From: Syntrophobacterales bacterium
GTDB lineage: Bacteria > Desulfobacterota > Syntrophorhabdia > Syntrophorhabdales > WCHB1-27
NCBI GenBank assembly: GCA_017881765.1
Contig: JADGQN010000089.1
Span: 1 to 13,187, forward strand
DNA: 13,187 nucleotides
Direction: 5' to 3'
The notes beneath the pieces were generated by a model. It saw nothing but the letters and a program-made list of their open reading frames with translations, was not told where the DNA came from and did not search any database. Below, piece after piece: positions 1-6,521 of the stretch (positions are counted from its first letter, which is position 1; the number at the start of each line of letters is the position of its first letter). Both the position numbers and the translations under genes were made by a program.

Positions 1-2
1 CC

Positions 3-167
3 AATTTCGAGAACAAGAGTGAAGACGAAGATAGATTCCTGATCTACTATGACAGATTCTGCTTTGACGGCAAGGGATGGGTGAGATACCAGAGGGTTGA
101 GAAAGGCTTCTGGGAGGTCGATGCGGAGGATTTTCCTCCTCTCTCAAAGTTCCCTGTAGGTCGTTAG
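3..167 (+). CDS. C-terminal end of an unknown protein (5' truncated by window)
   Basis: An open frame enters from the left edge and ends at a TAG, giving the last 54 residues of a protein whose start lies outside the window. The segment is rich in aromatic and acidic residues (FLIYYDRFCFDGKGW in the first half, FWEVDAEDFPPL in the second). It shows no membrane segment and no motif I recognise. Codon composition is protein-like and there is no internal stop, so a real gene end is likely. Function is unknown. A short hairpin 85 bases downstream could end its transcript. Confidence 0.55.
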   Translation, partial: NFENKSEDEDRFLIYYDRFCFDGKGWVRYQRVEKGFWEVDAEDFPPLSKFPVGR

Positions 168-251
168 CGATGGACCGGGTGAAAACGATAGGAACAAAAT
201 ATTTCATAACGATGCCATGCGGCGGATCGAGCTGATGGCCATGTCAGGTCT

Positions 252-271
252 CAGGCGGCTGCCTGTATTTT
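252..271 (+). terminator. Weak intrinsic terminator candidate
   Basis: CAGGC and GCCTG form a perfect 5-bp stem around the loop GGCT, followed by TATTTT. It lies between the partial first gene and the two-helix membrane protein gene. The stem is short and the T-tract interrupted, so this is only a candidate. Confidence 0.3.
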
Positions 272-347
272 GCAATAGGCTGTCGGCGCGGTGCACGCAA
301 CCACGAGATTTGCCGTCTGACGACCAGTGAGCACGGGGGTGATCTGA

Positions 348-563
348 GTGACCGCAAGAGTGGTCATGTTCATCGGTGGCATGGGATGTTTGTTTGCCGG
401 CATTTTGCTTGTGGGTGAGTATGTATGGCAGGCGGTCATTGAGCGATGGGGTCTGCCCGATCAGTCTCTTCTGTTTTGGTTATCAATACTTCCCCTCCTC
501 GGTATACCCCTCATCGCGGTCGGTTCAGTCTTTGTATACCGCTCCGCGCGGAGGAGCTCATAA
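348..563 (+). CDS. Small two-helix inner-membrane protein of unknown function
   Basis: A 71-residue protein with two hydrophobic stretches, about residues 5-27 (rich in G, I, L, V) and 41-62, and a basic tail ending SARRSS. This fits a small hairpin protein of the inner membrane. The GTG start is supported by a G-rich Shine-Dalgarno-like sequence (GGGGGTGAT) just upstream; an in-frame ATG six codons later at 366 is an alternative. The TAA stop is followed immediately by the ATG of the exported hydrolase, so the two genes are probably co-transcribed and may be translationally coupled. I do not recognise a family and assign no function. Confidence 0.6.
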   Translation: MTARVVMFIGGMGCLFAGILLVGEYVWQAVIERWGLPDQSLLFWLSILPLLGIPLIAVGSVFVYRSARRSS

Positions 564-1637
564 ATGTGTTTCTGTAGGGTTAGCTTTATCGGCACGGCCC
601 CGGTCGCGCCGATGATGACGAGGAAGAACTTAAGAGAATCACACCGGGACTGGAAAAACTTGGCAAAGACTGATGACCCGCTAACGAATCGCCGGTTATT
701 TTGCACGCTCGTTGTCATACTGCTGCTGTTTGCGGGACGGGCACCTGCAGCCGAGCGGGCCTATGATCCGCTGGCAGTTTCCGATCAGAATAGATTCGAG
801 ACGCTCGACTTCACGGTCAAAGACCAGACACGGCAACGCGAGATCCCCATTCGCGTCTATCTCCCGTCGGAGAAGACGCCCGCACCGGTCGTGCTGTTCA
901 GCCACGGACTGGGCGGCTCACGTGCCGGGTACGCGTACCTTGGCAGGCATTGGGCATTGCGTGGCTACGTGGCGGTGTTTCTCGAGCATCGGGGGAGTGA
1001 CGCGTCGGCGCGGCGAGCGCCGGGAGTCCAGAATTTCCTGTTACGGATGAAAGACGTCCCTGCCGTGCTCGATCAGCTCGAACGCTGGAATAAGTCGCCC
1101 GGGCATGCGCTGGCGGGCATGCTTGACCTGAGCCGTATCGGCATGTCAGGTCATTCGTTGGGCGCATCGACGACGGAGGCAATGAGCGGTCAGGTTTTCT
1201 CGCACGGCAGGTTCTCCTACACCGACCCGCGCATTAAGGCAGCCATCGCGCTCAGTCCCAGCGGCCCCGGTCGCGGCAGTGACCCCAAAGAGGTATTCGG
1301 CAGGGTGAAAATCCCATGGATGCTGATGACTGGAACAAGAGATTTCACCGGGATCGGGAATGGCGACCTGAAGTCCCGGCTCGCCGTGTTTACCGCATTG
1401 CCCCCGGGAGGAAAGTACGAACTGGTTCTGGACGGGGCTGAGCACTCTGTCTTCACCGACCTCACCTCGTCCCGGGAAACCGGGAAACGAAAGCTCGACT
1501 ACCATCAAGTCACCCTCGCGTTGAGCACGGCTTTCTGGGACGCCTGGCTGCGCGGTGATATGGCGGCCAGGACGTGGCTCGACGGCGATGGTCCAAATTC
1601 GGTTCTGGAGAAGAATGATCGCTGGCAAAAAAAGTGA
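564..1637 (+). CDS. Exported or membrane-anchored alpha/beta hydrolase (PAF-acetylhydrolase / dienelactone-hydrolase-like)
   Basis: A 357-residue serine hydrolase. Visible parts: oxyanion-region HGLGG (114-118), nucleophile elbow GHSLG with Ser198, probable acid Asp260 in TGTRD, and catalytic His294 in GAEH. A hydrophobic segment at about 45-62 followed by PAAE looks like a signal peptide or anchor. Sequence style (SHGLGGSRAGY, EHRGSD) resembles the platelet-activating-factor acetylhydrolase/dienelactone-hydrolase group; the substrate is not predictable. The ATG at 564 directly follows the upstream stop (TAAATG) and has a strong SD (GGAGGAG, 550-556) about 7 bases away. That start leaves an unusual 43-residue tail before the hydrophobic segment. 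TTG at 660 would give a normal signal peptide but has no good SD, so the start is uncertain; the fold assignment is firm. Confidence 0.85.
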   Translation: MCFCRVSFIGTAPVAPMMTRKNLRESHRDWKNLAKTDDPLTNRRLFCTLVVILLLFAGRAPAAERAYDPLAVSDQNRFETLDFTVKDQTRQREIPIRVYLPSEKTPAPVVLFSHGLGGSRAGYAYLGRHWALRGYVAVFLEHRGSDASARRAPGVQNFLLRMKDVPAVLDQLERWNKSPGHALAGMLDLSRIGMSGHSLGASTTEAMSGQVFSHGRFSYTDPRIKAAIALSPSGPGRGSDPKEVFGRVKIPWMLMTGTRDFTGIGNGDLKSRLAVFTALPPGGKYELVLDGAEHSVFTDLTSSRETGKRKLDYHQVTLALSTAFWDAWLRGDMAARTWLDGDGPNSVLEKNDRWQKK

Positions 1638-1693
1638 TGGCGCATGAAACGGGGAAAGGGAATCCGCTAAACAAATCATGAAGGAGTGAACGC

Positions 1694-2440
1694 TTGCCGA
1701 AGATAATTTTCCTGGGTACGAATGGTTGGTATGATTCCGAAACCGGAAACACTATATCAATTCTTGTCCAAACCGAACACTACGATATTGTCCTGGATGC
1801 GGGCTACGGGATATGGAAGTTGGGACAATACGCGAATGGTGAAAAGCCGGTATATCTCTTCATCAGCCATTTTCATATTGATCATATAGCGGGAATGCAC
1901 ACCATTGCGCTGAATACCTTTTCAAAAGGCCTATCCATACTGATTCAAGATGGAGGCACCGAGCTTCTGAATCGCATTATCCGCCTGCCGTACACGATAC
2001 CGCTCGAAGACCTGCCGTTTGAGACGACGATATTGGAAGTCCCACAAAGGAGAGAAGATTTGCCATTCAAAGCTGAATTTCTCCCGATGCTTCATCCAGT
2101 TTTCACATTGGGCGTCAGGCTTGAGGTTGATGGCAAGGTGATCACGTATTGCCCTGATACCGGATATTGCGGCAATGCGCTGAAATTGGCCCTTAATGCG
2201 GATTTGCTGATCGCCGACTGCGCTTACAAACCTAACGAAGTTGATGTGGCGTGGCCTCACCTGAATCCAGAAATGGCAGCTCGGATTGCGAATGAGGCAA
2301 ACGTGAAGAAGCTAGCGTTGACCCACTTTGATGCAAAACGATATGAAACCATTCGACACAGACAGGAAGCGGAAAACAAGGCGAAGGAAACATTTGAGAA
2401 TTCATATCTGACAACAGATGGGATGATTCTCGAACTTTAG
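1694..2440 (+). CDS. RNase Z-like metallo-beta-lactamase-fold hydrolase
   Basis: A 248-residue metallo-hydrolase with the zinc-binding signature HFHIDH (His59, His61, Asp63, His64). Further likely ligands are His134 (MLHP), Asp155 (CPDTGY) and His211 (THFD), placed as in the RNase Z/ElaC and related phosphodiesterase branch. The N-terminus (FLGTNGW) is typical of that branch. I see no obvious long flexible arm of the kind bacterial tRNase Z uses to grip tRNA, so it may act on another phosphodiester or ester. The start is TTG with a good SD (AAGGAG, 1681-1686) 7 bases upstream. It lies 56 bases after the hydrolase gene on the same strand and could be in its operon. It looks more AT-rich than that neighbour. 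Confidence 0.85.
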   Translation: MPKIIFLGTNGWYDSETGNTISILVQTEHYDIVLDAGYGIWKLGQYANGEKPVYLFISHFHIDHIAGMHTIALNTFSKGLSILIQDGGTELLNRIIRLPYTIPLEDLPFETTILEVPQRREDLPFKAEFLPMLHPVFTLGVRLEVDGKVITYCPDTGYCGNALKLALNADLLIADCAYKPNEVDVAWPHLNPEMAARIANEANVKKLALTHFDAKRYETIRHRQEAENKAKETFENSYLTTDGMILEL

Positions 2441-2617
2441 CAGGTGGAGGAGACATCCTGTGCGCCGGAATAAACCGTCATAAACTTTGGGGGCATTGTT
2501 TTGCGTTGCATAACTTTTGTAAGTGCACGAGGTAGCGCTCGTGAAATATGAGCATGTGGAGGACAACGGGCAGGACAGCCGGATGCTGCGAAGCTGTGCG
2601 CAGCGAATGCAAATGCC

Positions 2618-2706
2618 TTTTTCGGTGAAATTGACCGCCTGTTATGATCGAAGATGGCCACTTGTTCCGGGGCCGATTGGCCACTCATTGTGATGAATGT
2701 GGCCAC
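2618..2706 (+). mobile_element. Probable orphan IS21-family transposon end (iterated TGGCCAC repeats)
   Basis: TGGCCAC occurs at 2655-2661, 2678-2684 and 2700-2706, and a degenerate version (TGACCGC) at 2632-2638. The steps are 23, 23 and 22 bases, so there are three to four tandem units of about 22-23 bp. IS21-family elements carry multiple internal repeats of roughly this size at each end, often containing TGGCC; that family knowledge is the basis for the call. No istA or istB gene lies on either side, so this would be a solo or eroded end. The 366-base gap between the RNase Z-like gene and satP otherwise holds only the hairpin at 2726-2751 and no convincing gene. Confidence 0.4.
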
Positions 2707-2725
2707 CCCGGTCGCGGAGCCGTCA

Positions 2726-2751
2726 GGGGTATCCGTATCGATTGATACCCC
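2726..2751. repeat. Inverted repeat / hairpin in convergent gap
   Basis: GGGGTATC (2726-2733) and GATACCCC (2744-2751) form a perfect 8-bp stem around a 10-base loop. No T-run follows directly on either strand, so it is not a standard intrinsic terminator. It could be part of the adjacent transposon remnant, or help end transcription between the convergent RNase Z-like gene and satP. Confidence 0.5.
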
Positions 2752-2806
2752 CGCAAAGCTCCACCGACGAGAGTCTCTTTTTTGCCGGGAAGTAGCCCTC
2801 GGCTTC

Positions 2807-3367
2807 CTATTTCTTAATCTCACCTATAGGCAGCACTACTCTTCCGTGCGCCTCGTTCACGATTTCCGCCGCTGCCAGGTAGATTGCGGACAGGCCGCAG
2901 ATGATGCCTTCCCAGCCGGCAATGGTGCCGGTAGCCACACTGCCCGTCCAGTCCCTGATGGCAAGGAGCCAGAACAGGATCGTCAGGCTCAAGAAGACGA
3001 ATTGGATGGCCCGGTTCTTGCCGAACGTCCCGAACCACATAAAGAAGGTGAAGACTCCCCACATGAACAGATACCAGCCAATGAAGGCCGTATCGGTCCC
3101 CGGAAGCCCCTTGAAGACCAGGATGAAGACAAGCGTGAGCCAGAAGAACCCGTACGAACAGAATGCGGTCATCCCGAACGTATTTCCCTTCTTGAACTCC
3201 AGTATGCCGGCAATAATCTGCGCGATACCCCCGTAAAATATGCCCATTGCCATGATCATCGTCCCTACCGGAAAAAAACCGGCGTTATGGATATTCAGCA
3301 GGACCGTCGTCATACCGAACCCCATGAGTCCCAGCGGTGCAGGATTAGCGTAATTATTCTGTTCCAT
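2807..3367 (-). CDS. satP: SatP/YaaH-type acetate/succinate-proton symporter (GPR1/FUN34/YaaH family)
   Basis: A 186-residue, almost wholly hydrophobic protein with about six membrane helices. It opens with the family signature NPAPLGLMGFGMTT (8-21), continues with the conserved block FYGGIAQIIAGILEFKKGNTF (44-64) and ends VVLPIGEIKK. Length matches E. coli SatP (188 aa). The family moves acetate and succinate with protons across the inner membrane. The frame extends six codons further upstream to 3385, but the ATG at 3367 is preferred because a G-rich SD (GGGGGG) sits just upstream and the protein then matches the family N-terminus. A strong sigma-70 promoter and a palindromic operator-like site precede it, so it is probably monocistronic and regulated. 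It converges on the RNase Z-like gene. In a syntroph or fermenter it could export or take up acetate. Confidence 0.93.
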   Translation of the reverse strand: MEQNNYANPAPLGLMGFGMTTVLLNIHNAGFFPVGTMIMAMGIFYGGIAQIIAGILEFKKGNTFGMTAFCSYGFFWLTLVFILVFKGLPGTDTAFIGWYLFMWGVFTFFMWFGTFGKNRAIQFVFLSLTILFWLLAIRDWTGSVATGTIAGWEGIICGLSAIYLAAAEIVNEAHGRVVLPIGEIKK

Positions 3368-3403
3368 AAATTGTAACCCCCCCATGATTTAGAATTGACG
3401 TTT

Positions 3404-3413
3404 TTGTATACAA
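3404..3413. promoter_or_regulatory. Operator-like palindrome TTGTATACAA in satP leader
   Basis: A perfect 10-bp palindrome at roughly +11 to +20 of the predicted satP transcript. It fits the half-site pattern of GntR/FadR-subfamily regulators (yGTM...KACr); MatR, for example, is known to bind a TTGTATACAA-containing palindrome. This position would suit repression of satP by an organic-acid-responsive regulator. No such regulator is encoded in the window. Confidence 0.4.
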
Positions 3414-3430
3414 TATTGCTTGGTTACGCG

Positions 3431-3460
3431 ACTATAGCACACGGAAAATCGGGCTGTCAA
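3431..3460 (-). promoter_or_regulatory. Sigma-70 promoter of satP
   Basis: On the minus strand a perfect -35 TTGACA (3455-3460) is followed after 18 bases by TATAGT (3431-3436), one base off the -10 consensus. Predicted transcription starts near 3424, giving a leader of about 57 bases before the ATG at 3367. Confidence 0.7.
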
Positions 3461-3574
3461 CTGAATACCGCATATTTCTCTTCGTCATCGATTTTCTCTT
3501 CGCGGAGGCAGGCAGCGATATCGTCCATTTTGTTAAACATGTTGTTATTGCCATTCCCCGGATGAAGGAGTAGG

Positions 3575-3670
3575 ATGTCAGAAAATATTGGCCCGTGTAT
3601 GAATTGTTATGACCAGAGCAAAGAAGAACCCTGCGTAGTGAGGAGAGAATGTTCTGTCCCAAATGTCTGA
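3575..3670 (+). CDS. Possible tiny Cys-rich protein overlapping the zinc-ribbon gene
   Basis: A 31-codon ORF starting with ATG four bases after a strong SD (AAGGAG, 3565-3570). The product begins MSENIGPCMNCYDQ and has four cysteines: one CxxC pair plus two single Cys. This spacing suggests metal or redox chemistry but matches no family I know. Its last 22 bases overlap the start of the zinc-ribbon gene in another frame. Translating this ORF would therefore carry ribosomes over the SD and start of that gene, as expected for translational coupling. It could equally be a leader ORF with no stable product. Confidence 0.35.
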   Translation: MSENIGPCMNCYDQSKEEPCVVRRECSVPNV

Positions 3671-3879
3671 CCGAATACGTGGAAGGCGTTGGCGTTTGCG
3701 CGGACTGCGGTGTCGCTTTGGTCCCCGAACTCAATGGCGACTGCATGCCTGAAACTGCGGAGTGGGCCGAGTTTGAACAGATTCTCACAACGTTTAATGC
3801 AGGCGATATAGCCGTCGTTAAATCTATTCTCGCGCAAGGAGGAAAATCAGGGGGACTCCGGGGAATAAATTCCGCTTGA
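3649..3879 (+). CDS. Truncated zinc-ribbon / DUF2007-type protein
   Basis: A 76-residue protein starting MFCPKCLTEYVEG with the pairs CPKC (Cys3, Cys6) and CADC (Cys17, Cys20), a classic N-terminal zinc ribbon followed by VALVPEL. It continues into FEQILTTFNAGDIAVVKSIL, which matches the first strand and helix of the DUF2007 (putative signal-transducing) domain that often follows this ribbon. After about residue 63 the similarity stops and the protein ends GGKSGGLRGINSA, so the rest of the domain is missing. Neither alternative frame restores it, which points to a deletion or recombination break near 3840 rather than a simple frameshift. GAGGAG lies just upstream of the ATG. Probably a gene remnant, possibly still translated. 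Confidence 0.6.
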   Translation: MFCPKCLTEYVEGVGVCADCGVALVPELNGDCMPETAEWAEFEQILTTFNAGDIAVVKSILAQGGKSGGLRGINSA

Positions 3880-3969
3880 AATAGTGGGCTGCGAATGTAA
3901 TGCTTGCAGATGATTACCCGGCGGTCGTGAACCGGCATAGAGGAACCAGGTTGAAGGAGCGCAAGACAG

Positions 3970-5073
3970 ATGCATAGAAGACCAGTTTTGTCGGTGATGG
4001 TGACTTTCATTTTCCCAATGCTTCTGGGAGTGACACTGGCCACCGGCCAGCAGCCCGCACAAACACCCGCGGCGGCTGCATCGACCGAGATGGCACCTCT
4101 TCGCGTTCCCGCGCGCATCATCCCGGTTCCCACCGATGTGAGTCCTGAACTGCAGAAGGCCATCGCCCGGCTCCCAACCCTCCGGGAGCAGGGAGCACCG
4201 GCCATCCCCAAGAGCATCGAGGGATGGCGCAAGTTCATTGCGGCCGGGGACAACGCGAGCCTTCAGCAGCTTGCCCAATTGCGCAAGACTTTTCCCGTCA
4301 ACGTCAGTAGTCAGGTCATTTCGGGCGTCAAGACCTACACGGTCGTACCGGAACAGATAGCCCCGGAGAACGGGAGTCGGGTCCTTGTGCATTTCCATGG
4401 CGGGGGCTATCTCCTCGCCGGCGGTGAAGTTGGGATCGGGGAAGCCATTCTCATGGCGTACCACGGACGGATCAAGGTGATCTCGGTCGACTATCGCATG
4501 CCGCCCGATTATCCGTTCCCCGCGGCCCTTGACGATGCGGTTGCGGTCTGGAAAGAGGTGATCAAGGGGTGCAATCCCAAGAACGTGGGACTGTTCGGTA
4601 CATCGGCGGGTGGCGGGCTGACGTTGGCCACCGTGCACAAACTGAAGGAGCTGAAGCTGCCCCTTCCCGGCGCCATCGCCCCGGGGACCCCGTGGTCGGA
4701 TCTGGCCGGGACGGGAGATACCTACTTCACCAACGACTATATCGATGGTGTAATAGGCAACTATGAAGGGTTTCTACGGGGGTGTGTTGAGCTCTATGCG
4801 GGCAAACATGACCTGAAGGACCCCTTCATCTCTCCGCTGTACGGGGATTTCCGTGGATTTCCACCTTCCATTCTCACCACAGGTACCCGTGATCTTCTCC
4901 AGAGCGACACGGTGAGGGTGCACCGGAAGCTCCGTCAGGCCGGGGTAGAAGCCCGGCTCCAGGTTTTCGAGGCCATGTCTCACGCCGAGTATCTGCTCTT
5001 GTTCGACTCGCCGGAGTCGCGAGAGGCATTTGAAGAGATCGCCCGATTCTTCGATACTCATCTGGGCAAGTGA
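3970..5073 (+). CDS. Exported alpha/beta hydrolase fold-3 esterase (hormone-sensitive-lipase family)
   Basis: A 367-residue secreted or periplasmic esterase. An N-terminal basic region and hydrophobic segment (about 5-26, ending LATGQQ) look like a signal peptide; a Pro/Ala-rich linker follows. HSL-family landmarks are clear: HGGGY oxyanion motif (143-147), DYRMPPDYPFPAALDD (174-189), nucleophile GTSAGG with Ser212, Asp308 in TGTRD and His338 in MSHAEY. The family hydrolyses short-chain esters or lactones; the natural substrate is unknown. The ATG has an SD (AAGGAG, 3954-3959) 10 bases away, rather distant but usable. It follows the truncated zinc-ribbon gene by 90 bases and is followed by a weak hairpin, so it may be transcribed alone. 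It is the second exported alpha/beta hydrolase in the window but not close in sequence to the first. Confidence 0.9.
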   Translation: MHRRPVLSVMVTFIFPMLLGVTLATGQQPAQTPAAAASTEMAPLRVPARIIPVPTDVSPELQKAIARLPTLREQGAPAIPKSIEGWRKFIAAGDNASLQQLAQLRKTFPVNVSSQVISGVKTYTVVPEQIAPENGSRVLVHFHGGGYLLAGGEVGIGEAILMAYHGRIKVISVDYRMPPDYPFPAALDDAVAVWKEVIKGCNPKNVGLFGTSAGGGLTLATVHKLKELKLPLPGAIAPGTPWSDLAGTGDTYFTNDYIDGVIGNYEGFLRGCVELYAGKHDLKDPFISPLYGDFRGFPPSILTTGTRDLLQSDTVRVHRKLRQAGVEARLQVFEAMSHAEYLLLFDSPESREAFEEIARFFDTHLGK

Positions 5074-5074
5074 C

Positions 5075-5099
5075 GGTGCCCGACAAGTAACCGGGTGCC
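5075..5099 (+). terminator. Hairpin after esterase gene (weak terminator candidate)
   Basis: GGTGCCCG and CGGGTGCC can pair over 8 bp as RNA (two G-U pairs) around a 9-base loop, starting just after the esterase stop. No clean T-run follows, so Rho-independent function is doubtful. Confidence 0.3.
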
Positions 5100-5176
5100 A
5101 TACCCCTTCGATAATCTTTCTCCCCGGAATCTGTTGGGCCGTATACGAAACAGAAAATGCCAGATGCAGAAAAACC

Positions 5177-5205
5177 TTGACAGCCGGAGTCCGGTAGACT
5201 AACAT
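5177..5205 (+). promoter_or_regulatory. Sigma-70 promoter of the TRAP binding-protein gene
   Basis: Perfect -35 TTGACA (5177-5182), a 17-base spacer and TAACAT as -10 (5200-5205). The spacer holds the palindrome CCGGA-G-TCCGG (5184-5194), which could be an operator that blocks polymerase. The predicted leader is about 85-90 bases long. Confidence 0.5.
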
Positions 5206-5229
5206 CGTTTACTGGAAAGGCTTAAAGCT

Positions 5230-5267
5230 GGGAGATTTCGTTAGCTCATTGTAGCAGAGAAATTCCC
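5230..5267 (+). other. Leader hairpin of the TRAP binding-protein mRNA
   Basis: GGGA-g-ATTTC (5230-5239) pairs with GAAATTCCC (5259-5267) over 9 bp with one bulged G and a 19-base loop. It lies in the predicted 5' leader, about 30 bases before the start codon. It could stabilise the mRNA or be a post-transcriptional control site; no known riboswitch class is recognised. Confidence 0.35.
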
Positions 5268-5299
5268 AAGATCAAACAAAACAAGGGGGTATTGACGTT

Positions 5300-6367
5300 A
5301 TGGGACGAAAGTTAGTACTGTTCGTATGCGCCGTTTCGCTGGTGTTCTTGGTCTACTCAACGTGTAGTGCAGCAGATACACCGATCAAGCTCAAATTTGC
5401 CAACTATTTTCCGCCGACTCACAAGAATTCAATCCTTTTTGCTGAGTTCAGCCAGGAGATCAACAAGAAGTCCGGCGGCAAGGTCGATATCTCCTACTAT
5501 CCTGGCGGTACGCTGCTTACCGCACCGAAGATGGCGGCTGGTGTGACCACCGGAATCGCCGACATCGGACTCTCTCACTTCGCATACTCCAGAGGACGTT
5601 TCCCCGTAATGGAGGTGGTCGAACTTCCTTTGGGATTCCCCAGTGCGTGGGTGGGGGCCGGCGTGGCAAATGAGTTTTACGAGAAGTTCAAGCCGAAGGA
5701 ATTGGACCAGTTTCATCCGCTTGCCTTCTGTGCTTCGACCCCGAACGTTATAGGGACTCTCACCAAACCGGTGAGGACACTGGAGGATATTAAAGGACTG
5801 AAGGTCAGGGGCACGGGACGGATCGGCGACATCGTGAAGGCCCTCGGGGCGACGCCGATGCCGATCGAGATCGTCGACATGTACGAATCTTTAAGAAGGG
5901 GCGTTGTAGATGGCAACCTGGGATCGGCTGAACAGCTCGAAGGTTTTAAAATAGGCGAGCTGCTCAAGTACGTGACGGCGTCGTGGAAAACCGGCGGCTG
6001 CTTCGGCTTTTATACGATGATGAGCAAGGCTAAATGGGACACGCTGCCCCCGGACATGCAGAAACTCTTTACGGATGTTTCCAACGAGTACAAGGATAAA
6101 TGGGGAATCGCCTTTAACAGCATCGACTTTGGGGGGATACAGTACCTGAAGAGCCACGGCGGACAGGTTATCAATCTCTCCGATGCTGAAACGACCAAGT
6201 GGGTAAAGGCCGTTCAACCCGTGATCGCGGACTACAAGAAGGATCTCGTTGCCAAAGGGTACAAAGAGCAGGAAGTGGATACGTGGATCAACTTCGTCAA
6301 AGAGCGCACCGAGTATTGGAAAGGCCAGGAAAAGGCAAGAAAGATACCGACCGTTTACGAGTACTAG
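5300..6367 (+). CDS. TRAP transporter solute-binding protein (DctP family), orphan
   Basis: A 355-residue periplasmic binding protein. It has a signal peptide (1 to about 25, cleavage near CSAAD) and a mature part starting IKLKFANYFPPTHKNS, typical of TRAP P-subunits. Other family marks are YYPGGTL (66-72), a MAAGVTTGIADIG segment, Arg170 in GLKVRGTG (the conserved carboxylate-binding arginine region) and YESLRRGVVDG (195-205). Such proteins capture organic acids for a DctQ/DctM membrane pair, but no DctQ or DctM gene is next to it here. The ATG has a G-rich SD (AAGGGGG) about 10 bases upstream. It has its own promoter, a leader hairpin and a strong terminator, so it is a separate transcription unit. 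The ligase downstream suggests, without proving, that the ligand is an organic (perhaps aromatic) acid to be activated. Confidence 0.92.
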   Translation: MGRKLVLFVCAVSLVFLVYSTCSAADTPIKLKFANYFPPTHKNSILFAEFSQEINKKSGGKVDISYYPGGTLLTAPKMAAGVTTGIADIGLSHFAYSRGRFPVMEVVELPLGFPSAWVGAGVANEFYEKFKPKELDQFHPLAFCASTPNVIGTLTKPVRTLEDIKGLKVRGTGRIGDIVKALGATPMPIEIVDMYESLRRGVVDGNLGSAEQLEGFKIGELLKYVTASWKTGGCFGFYTMMSKAKWDTLPPDMQKLFTDVSNEYKDKWGIAFNSIDFGGIQYLKSHGGQVINLSDAETTKWVKAVQPVIADYKKDLVAKGYKEQEVDTWINFVKERTEYWKGQEKARKIPTVYEY

Positions 6368-6402
6368 GGGACTGCCGGGAGAACACCGGATCGGGTAACT
6401 TT

Positions 6403-6445
6403 AAAGGCCGCGCTCCGCGCCCAGCGCCGGTGCGTGGCCTTTTTT
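6403..6445 (+). terminator. Strong Rho-independent terminator
   Basis: AAAGGCCGCGC (6403-6413) pairs with GCGTGGCCTTT (6432-6442) over 11 bp (one G-U), followed by a run of six T (6440-6445). It lies 35 bases after the TRAP binding-protein stop and separates that gene from the ligase. Confidence 0.85.
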
Positions 6446-6521
6446 CGTCGAAGAGGCGCCGGGCCGGTGATGTGTACGCGAAAGCCAGCCGGCTCGAAAG
6501 TCTGTGAGAGTGGAGGATGCC

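Noticed and set aside
2771..2803. Hairpin GCCGGG...CCCTCGGC and T-run (2778-2783) as terminators between RNase Z-like gene and satP
   Set aside because: The T-run precedes rather than follows the better hairpin on the plus strand, and on the minus strand the hairpin is followed by A. Neither order fits an intrinsic terminator.
2437..2823. Minus-strand 128-codon ORF (starts with GTG) in the gap after satP
   Set aside because: It overlaps the satP end, lacks an SD and domains, and runs through the TGGCCAC repeats. A resemblance of its first residues (RLRNRKPR) to IstB tails was considered but is too weak.
2654..3376. Long plus-strand ORF opposite satP
   Set aside because: It is the antisense of a clear SatP-family gene; its product is highly charged, low-complexity and matches nothing.
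3457..3540. Minus-strand 27-aa ORF (MFNKMDDIAACL...) upstream of satP
   Set aside because: Its composition is protein-like, but the -35 box of the satP promoter overlaps its stop, it has no clear SD and no recognisable homology. It cannot be a leader peptide of the predicted satP transcript.
3432..4253. 273-codon minus-strand ORF
   Set aside because: It covers the satP promoter and the opposite strand of the zinc-ribbon and esterase genes; no domain or SD. A shadow ORF.
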